Shown here in pieces: positions 60,159 through 64,000 of a DNA stretch of 64,000 nt. The translations under genes were made by a program, and so were the position numbers. Positions within the stretch are counted from its first letter, which is position 1. Every line of letters begins with the position of its first letter. Under the pieces are notes generated by a model. The model did no database searches, was not told the origin of the DNA, and saw nothing but the letters and a program-made list of their open reading frames with translations. The DNA comes from Bog-473 sp963838835. GTDB lineage: Bacteria > Actinomycetota > Acidimicrobiia > Acidimicrobiales > RAAP-2. Location of the stretch: assembly GCA_963838835.1 (NCBI GenBank), contig CAWITA010000018.1, forward strand, positions 62,001 through 126,000, read 5' to 3'.

Positions 60159-61289
60159 GTGGACCTCGACCTCTCAGCCGAACAAGAGCTGCTGCGTGAG
60201 ACGACACACAGATTTCTCACCGCGACGTGGCCGACGTCGGCACTCCGTGCGGTGATCGGCGATCCACTGGGCTTCGATCGTCACATCTGGGCGCAAGGTG
60301 CCGAGCTTGGTTGGACCTCCATGTTGGTTCCCGAGAAATTTGGCGGAGGCAGCGTCTCGGGCGAGGGCGTCTGCGACCTCGGGATCATCGCCGAAGAGCT
60401 CGGTCGCTTCCTCATGGCGGGTCCCGTTCTGCCCACGAACATCGTTGCCTACGCGCTGGCCCGAAGCGGCCCGGACGAGATGGTCGAGCTCCATCTGCCG
60501 GCTATCGCAGCCGGGCGAGAGATCGCGACGTGGGCGGTGGCGGAGGAGCCCAACGGGTGGGCGGCCGAATCTGGCGCCGTCCGCGCCTCGAAGAGCGGGA
60601 GGAGCTATCGGCTCAGCGGGGTCAAGACCCCGGTGCAAGATGCCCACGTCGCCGACTACCTCTTGGTGACGGCGCGGACATCGGACGGCATGACCCAGTT
60701 CCTGGTTCAGGCCGACGCACCGGGTGTCACCGTGGAGCCCCTCGAAGGCCTCGACCTCTCGCGCCGATACGGACGCGTCTGTTTCGACGACGTCGACGTG
60801 TCACGCGATGCCGTCGTAGGTCGCGTCGATGGAGCCGAAGCCGACGTCGACGCGCAGATGGCCCTGGCGCTGGCGCTCCAATGCGCCGAGACCATCGGCT
60901 CGACCGACCGGATGTACGAGGTCCTCCTCGAGTACGTGCGGGATCGAAAGTCCTTCGGGCGTCCGATCGGCTCGTACCAAGCCATCAAGCACCGACTGGT
61001 CGACATGCTCCTGTGGCTCGAGTCCGCGAAGGCCGCGACGGTGGCCAGCATCAAGTCCGTGCAGGCGCAGAGCGACGCGACGAGCATGGCCAGTGTGGCC
61101 AAGTCGTATGTCGCGGACCGCTGCCCGGTGATCCTACGGGAATGCCTGCAGTTGCACGGAGGCATCGGGTACACGTGGGAGCACGACCTGCATCTCTACC
61201 TGCGACGGGTCGAGACGAACGCGACGATCCACGGTGGTGCCGACTACCACCGCGACCGTCTCGCCACCACCGTCGGCCTCTCGCGGTAG
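60159..61289 (+). CDS. acyl-CoA dehydrogenase
   Basis: The 376-residue protein starts at GTG 60159 just after AAGGGAAAGGG. The frame is open to 59967 but crosses the hairpin and repeat. It begins VDLDLSAEQELLRETTHRFL and has LGWTSMLVPEKFGGGSVSGE. The middle region is shortened, with no FSEPxxGSD motif. The C-terminal domain carries QCAETIGSTDRMYEVLLEYV, RDRKSFGRPIGSYQAIKHRL and CLQLHGGIGYTWEHDLHLYL, where Glu and the GIGYTWEHD motif are typical of the FadE partner subunits of steroid catabolism. It probably works as a heteromer or on a bulky acyl-CoA. Confidence 0.88.
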   Translation: MDLDLSAEQELLRETTHRFLTATWPTSALRAVIGDPLGFDRHIWAQGAELGWTSMLVPEKFGGGSVSGEGVCDLGIIAEELGRFLMAGPVLPTNIVAYALARSGPDEMVELHLPAIAAGREIATWAVAEEPNGWAAESGAVRASKSGRSYRLSGVKTPVQDAHVADYLLVTARTSDGMTQFLVQADAPGVTVEPLEGLDLSRRYGRVCFDDVDVSRDAVVGRVDGAEADVDAQMALALALQCAETIGSTDRMYEVLLEYVRDRKSFGRPIGSYQAIKHRLVDMLLWLESAKAATVASIKSVQAQSDATSMASVAKSYVADRCPVILRECLQLHGGIGYTWEHDLHLYLRRVETNATIHGGADYHRDRLATTVGLSR

Positions 61290-61367
61290 CCCCGAGGGTG
61301 AAGGCCTCTTCCCAAGCGTTCGCCGCTGCTGTATTCTACGCCGTATAACGGACGCGAAGGAGGAGCG

Positions 61368-62726
61368 ATGACGACCACGTCGGAACCGAAGCTGGGTTTT
61401 TGGATCAATGACGCCGACAACCACTTCAACGAGCCGCCCGACTGCTTCGAGCGCTACATCGACCCGACGAAGGCCGACCTCGCCATCCGCAGCGTGACCG
61501 GGCCCGACGGTGAGCAGATGCAGCTCTTCGCGGGGAAGCCGTCGAAGTTCCACTCACGTCACGTGACCTTCTCCGAAGACGAGCTCAAGAACCTGCTGGG
61601 TGACACCTCCAACGTCGGAATGGGTCGCTCGGCGATCCCCTCGTTCGATGCCGCCGCCCCGACCGACCCGGAGGAGGAAGTCGACATCCGCTCCATCCCC
61701 GGCATGCTGCTCACCCGACTCAACCCGCTCAGGGGGTTAGACGAGGAGCAGCGCAAGGAATTCATCTCGGAATTCCGCCACAAGTCCGAGGCGTTCGGCA
61801 ACCGTGACCTGCGCCTCGCCCTGATGGACGACCAAGGCATCGACAAGGCGCTCATGTTCCCTGCGGCGGCCCACGACATCGAGTTCGAGTTCGCCGACAA
61901 CATCCCCGCCCTCTACGCGAACATACGGGCCTTCAACCGCTGGATGCACGAGGAGGTGGGCTACGTCGCCGAGCGGCGCATGTTCCTTCCGCCCTACATC
62001 GCACTGGCCGACTCCGACTTGGCCATCGCCGAGCTGGAGCAGGTGATGGCCGACGGAGCCACGCTGATCCAGATCAAGTCGGGCCACGCCCACGGCGGGG
62101 CTGACAACCCCTTTGGGGGGCGCTCCTTAGCCGATCCGGTCTTCGACCGCTTCTGGTCGATCGTCAACGAAGCCGAGCTGCGCCTGACCGTGCACCTGGG
62201 CGGCACTGACTACCAGAAGTACGGGGCGGACTGGTCCGAAGACCCCGAGACCGTCTTTGGGGACTTCGACGCCTTCCAGTGGATGATGTACTGGGGCGAC
62301 CGGCCTGCCATGGAGCTGACGGCCGGGCTCATCTTGGGCAACTTCTTCAGCCGGTTCCCCAACATCAAGGTCTGCCTGTCGGAGATGGGGACGGTCTGGG
62401 TGCCCTACACCATGCGCAAGATGGACCATGCCTTCCTCATGGGCCGCGCCATCAAGTGGTCCGAGTCCGGGCGCCTCGATCGCCGGCCCTCGGAGATCTT
62501 CCGAGAGCACTTCGTCGTGGCGCCATATCCCGAGGAGAACGTGCAGCGGGTCGTGGCCGAGGTCGGCATCGAGCCCATCGTCTTCGGTTCGGACTTTCCC
62601 CATGGCGAGGGCCTGGCGTTCCCCGACCAGTACGTCGGAGCTCAGCTGACTAGCTTCAGCGAGGACGACCAGCGCCGTATCATGCGCGACAACCTCGAGG
62701 GGTTTCTTGCGCCAGCGCTGCGCTGA
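61368..62726 (+). CDS. amidohydrolase-2 family metal-dependent hydrolase
   Basis: The 452-residue TIM-barrel protein starts at ATG 61368 after GAAGGAGGAGCG. The metal motif is NDADNHFNEPPDCFERYIDP and the C-terminal motif IVFGSDFPHGEGL keeps the catalytic Asp and His. An insertion rich in Asp, Glu and Pro (about 90-110, before the FRHKSEAFGNRDLRLALMDD stretch) makes it 40-50 residues longer than its paralogues. HLGGTDYQKYGADW and SEMGTVWVPYTMRKMDHAFL are also conserved in the group. It is intact and the fifth member of the family in the window. It lies 78 bp after the acyl-CoA dehydrogenase on the same strand. Confidence 0.9.
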   Translation: MTTTSEPKLGFWINDADNHFNEPPDCFERYIDPTKADLAIRSVTGPDGEQMQLFAGKPSKFHSRHVTFSEDELKNLLGDTSNVGMGRSAIPSFDAAAPTDPEEEVDIRSIPGMLLTRLNPLRGLDEEQRKEFISEFRHKSEAFGNRDLRLALMDDQGIDKALMFPAAAHDIEFEFADNIPALYANIRAFNRWMHEEVGYVAERRMFLPPYIALADSDLAIAELEQVMADGATLIQIKSGHAHGGADNPFGGRSLADPVFDRFWSIVNEAELRLTVHLGGTDYQKYGADWSEDPETVFGDFDAFQWMMYWGDRPAMELTAGLILGNFFSRFPNIKVCLSEMGTVWVPYTMRKMDHAFLMGRAIKWSESGRLDRRPSEIFREHFVVAPYPEENVQRVVAEVGIEPIVFGSDFPHGEGLAFPDQYVGAQLTSFSEDDQRRIMRDNLEGFLAPALR

Positions 62727-62751
62727 CGGGGCGACAGAGGGTACCGGGGAG

Positions 62752-62765
62752 CCTGTGGAAACAGG
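62752..62765. terminator. hairpin between convergent genes
   Basis: CCTGT-GGAA-ACAGG, a perfect 5-bp stem with a GNRA-type tetraloop, lies in the 45-bp gap between the amidohydrolase end and the SDR end. An alternative outer pairing AGCCT / AGGCT also exists. Confidence 0.45.
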
Positions 62766-62771
62766 ACGAGG

Positions 62772-63602
62772 CTAAGGCGCGTTCCGGGGACGCTGGTACT
62801 GCCCGATCACGGCGGACGTTCCACCATCGACCGGAAAACTGACACCGGTCGTGTGGCAGGACTCGTCGGATGACAGAAACAGCGCCGCATTGGCGACATC
62901 CCACGCCGTGCCCATTCGGCCGAGCGGGTTGGCACGCAGGGCGAATTCGAAGATCTCCTCTTCGCTCTTGGCCACACCAGCCTGCATCAACCCGTCCATC
63001 GAGTGCTGCGTCGCGACCCAGGCGGGAAGAACCGAGTTACAGCGGATGCCCCAGGGTGCGAACATCACGGCGAGCTTGTGTGTCAGTGCATCCACGCCCG
63101 CCTTGGACATGCCGTAGGCGAACAGGGATCCACCGGCCGTACGAGAACCGAGCGATGATGTGTTCAAGATGGTGCCGCCCCGCTGATCCTGCATGATCGG
63201 CAACACGGCGCGACAGGTCAACCACATCGCACGCAGATTGACGTCCATGACGCGCTGCCAAGCATCGACCTCCAGCTTCAGCGGGTCGTTGTCGCCCTCC
63301 TCGGTCGCCACATTGTTCACCAGGGCGTCGATGCGACCCATGGCCAGCCGGGCGTCTTCGACAAGACGCGCACAGCTGTCCGGGTCGGCGACGTCTGCCA
63401 CCATGGACTGCGCGCTGCCGCCGTGTGCCGCGATCTCCCTGACCGTCGCATCGGCCCGGTCGAGCACGCGGTCGACGACACAGACCTCGGCCCCTTCCCG
63501 GGCGAACGACTCGGCGATGGCACGTCCGATACCGACGTGCTGGCTGGCAGGCTGACCCCCGCCTACGACAATCGCCTTCTTTCCTTCCATGCGACCCGGC
63601 AC
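62772..63602 (-). CDS. SDR with an expanded glycine-rich loop
   Basis: The 276-residue SDR starts at GTG 63602, five bases after AAAGGA. An ATG at 63590 is the alternative. The cofactor loop reads VGGGQPASQHVGIGRAI: about six residues are inserted between the Gly-Gly-Gly and the Gly-Ile-Gly. The rest is classical: VNNVATEEGDN, active-site Ser in LNTSSLGSR, Tyr and Lys in YGMSK, and PVDGGTSAV at the end. The second-strand Asp in VCVVDRVLD favours NAD. Such loop extensions occur in some SDRs of aromatic and alicyclic degradation. It is convergent with the amidohydrolase gene. Confidence 0.86.
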   Translation of the reverse strand: MPGRMEGKKAIVVGGGQPASQHVGIGRAIAESFAREGAEVCVVDRVLDRADATVREIAAHGGSAQSMVADVADPDSCARLVEDARLAMGRIDALVNNVATEEGDNDPLKLEVDAWQRVMDVNLRAMWLTCRAVLPIMQDQRGGTILNTSSLGSRTAGGSLFAYGMSKAGVDALTHKLAVMFAPWGIRCNSVLPAWVATQHSMDGLMQAGVAKSEEEIFEFALRANPLGRMGTAWDVANAALFLSSDESCHTTGVSFPVDGGTSAVIGQYQRPRNAP

Positions 63603-64000
63603 TGGCGTCCTTTCATCGTCACGCTCGACGCAAAGAGCGTCAAAGCGGTCGGTTGTCGAGCGATGCCGGCGATGATAGAGGACCTTGCTGGACGCGACGA
63701 GGGTCGAAGAGCAGCCGTCAGGTCAATGGGGCATGCCCATCCGGAGGCAACGCGTGCGGACAATCGACGACCTCTGGTGCAGTGGCTCGATCGGGTGCCG
63801 TCCGACGTTGCAAACGCCACCGGAGGTGTTCGCCGGGAGAGTTCACCCCAGAGCGGTGCGTCCTGCGGCAATGAAGCTCCGGCCTCGCCAAGCTCTCAGA
63901 GATCCAAGAACGTCCTCGCCCCCCGACGTCAGCTGGACTCAGGTGCGCTAATTCCAGAACCCGAAGGTCCGGAAAGCCAGATGCCCGCTGTCCTTGGGGC
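63603..64000. other. window end, no gene recognised
   Basis: This stretch should include the promoter of the minus-strand SDR. The open frames on both strands have no start with a ribosome site and no recognisable motif, so nothing is annotated. Confidence 0.4.

Overview
The window is high-GC DNA with strongly G/C-biased third codon positions, GTG and TTG starts, many start/stop overlaps and mycobacterial-type catabolic families. It looks like the chromosome of an actinomycetote, possibly of the Acidimicrobiia or Mycobacteriales kind. The taxon is inferred from gene content only. No rRNA, tRNA, CRISPR array or insertion sequence was seen.

Layout. 1-0.6 kb: the end of a GNAT acetyltransferase and a small acidic hypothetical gene. 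0.75-8.4 kb (minus strand): an oligopeptide-type ABC importer (permease B; one polypeptide fusing permease C with both ATPases; binding protein), followed by a CocE-type serine hydrolase. 8.4-14 kb: a GNAT remnant, an SDR, a TIM-barrel isomerase-like protein, a cupin and an acyl-CoA synthetase. 14-32.3 kb: fifteen co-oriented minus-strand catabolic genes. They are an enoyl-CoA hydratase, a dienelactone hydrolase-like protein, two amidohydrolase-2 proteins, two MmgE/PrpD proteins flanking a LeuC/LeuD-type dehydratase pair, a D-aminoacylase-like protein, a DUF35-thiolase fusion, a 3-hydroxyisobutyrate dehydrogenase-like protein, an acyl-CoA synthetase and three acyl-CoA dehydrogenases. 32.4-37.6 kb: a StrR-like ParB-domain regulator and a TetR regulator transcribed divergently, two SDRs (one 3-alpha-hydroxysteroid dehydrogenase-like) and a TauD dioxygenase. 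37.4-63.6 kb: more acyl-CoA synthetases, class III CoA-transferases (one tandem fusion and one adjacent pair), amidohydrolase-2 proteins, acyl-CoA dehydrogenases, SDRs, a separate thiolase-like/DUF35 pair, a tandem NTF2-like protein and a second TetR regulator.

How it may work together. The parts make a CoA-dependent degradation island: activation by AMP-ligases or CoA-transferases, dehydrogenation, hydration, SDR oxidation, then Ltp2/ChsH2-like retro-aldol cleavage by thiolase-like plus DUF35 proteins, with repeated amidohydrolase-2 enzymes that could be hydrolases or decarboxylases. The pattern resembles steroid, terpenoid or alicyclic acid catabolism. The substrate cannot be named from sequence.

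Quality warning. Seven genes between 16.7 and 33 kb and one at 52.8 kb are broken by about 17 single-base frameshifts, mostly apparent one-base insertions, while the protein sequence reads on normally in a neighbouring frame. This looks more like consensus error than decay. A shared inverted-repeat operator (TGTCA-N6-TGACA) lies beside the first TetR gene and in front of the 37.6 kb ligase, with a weaker copy before the large minus-strand operon.
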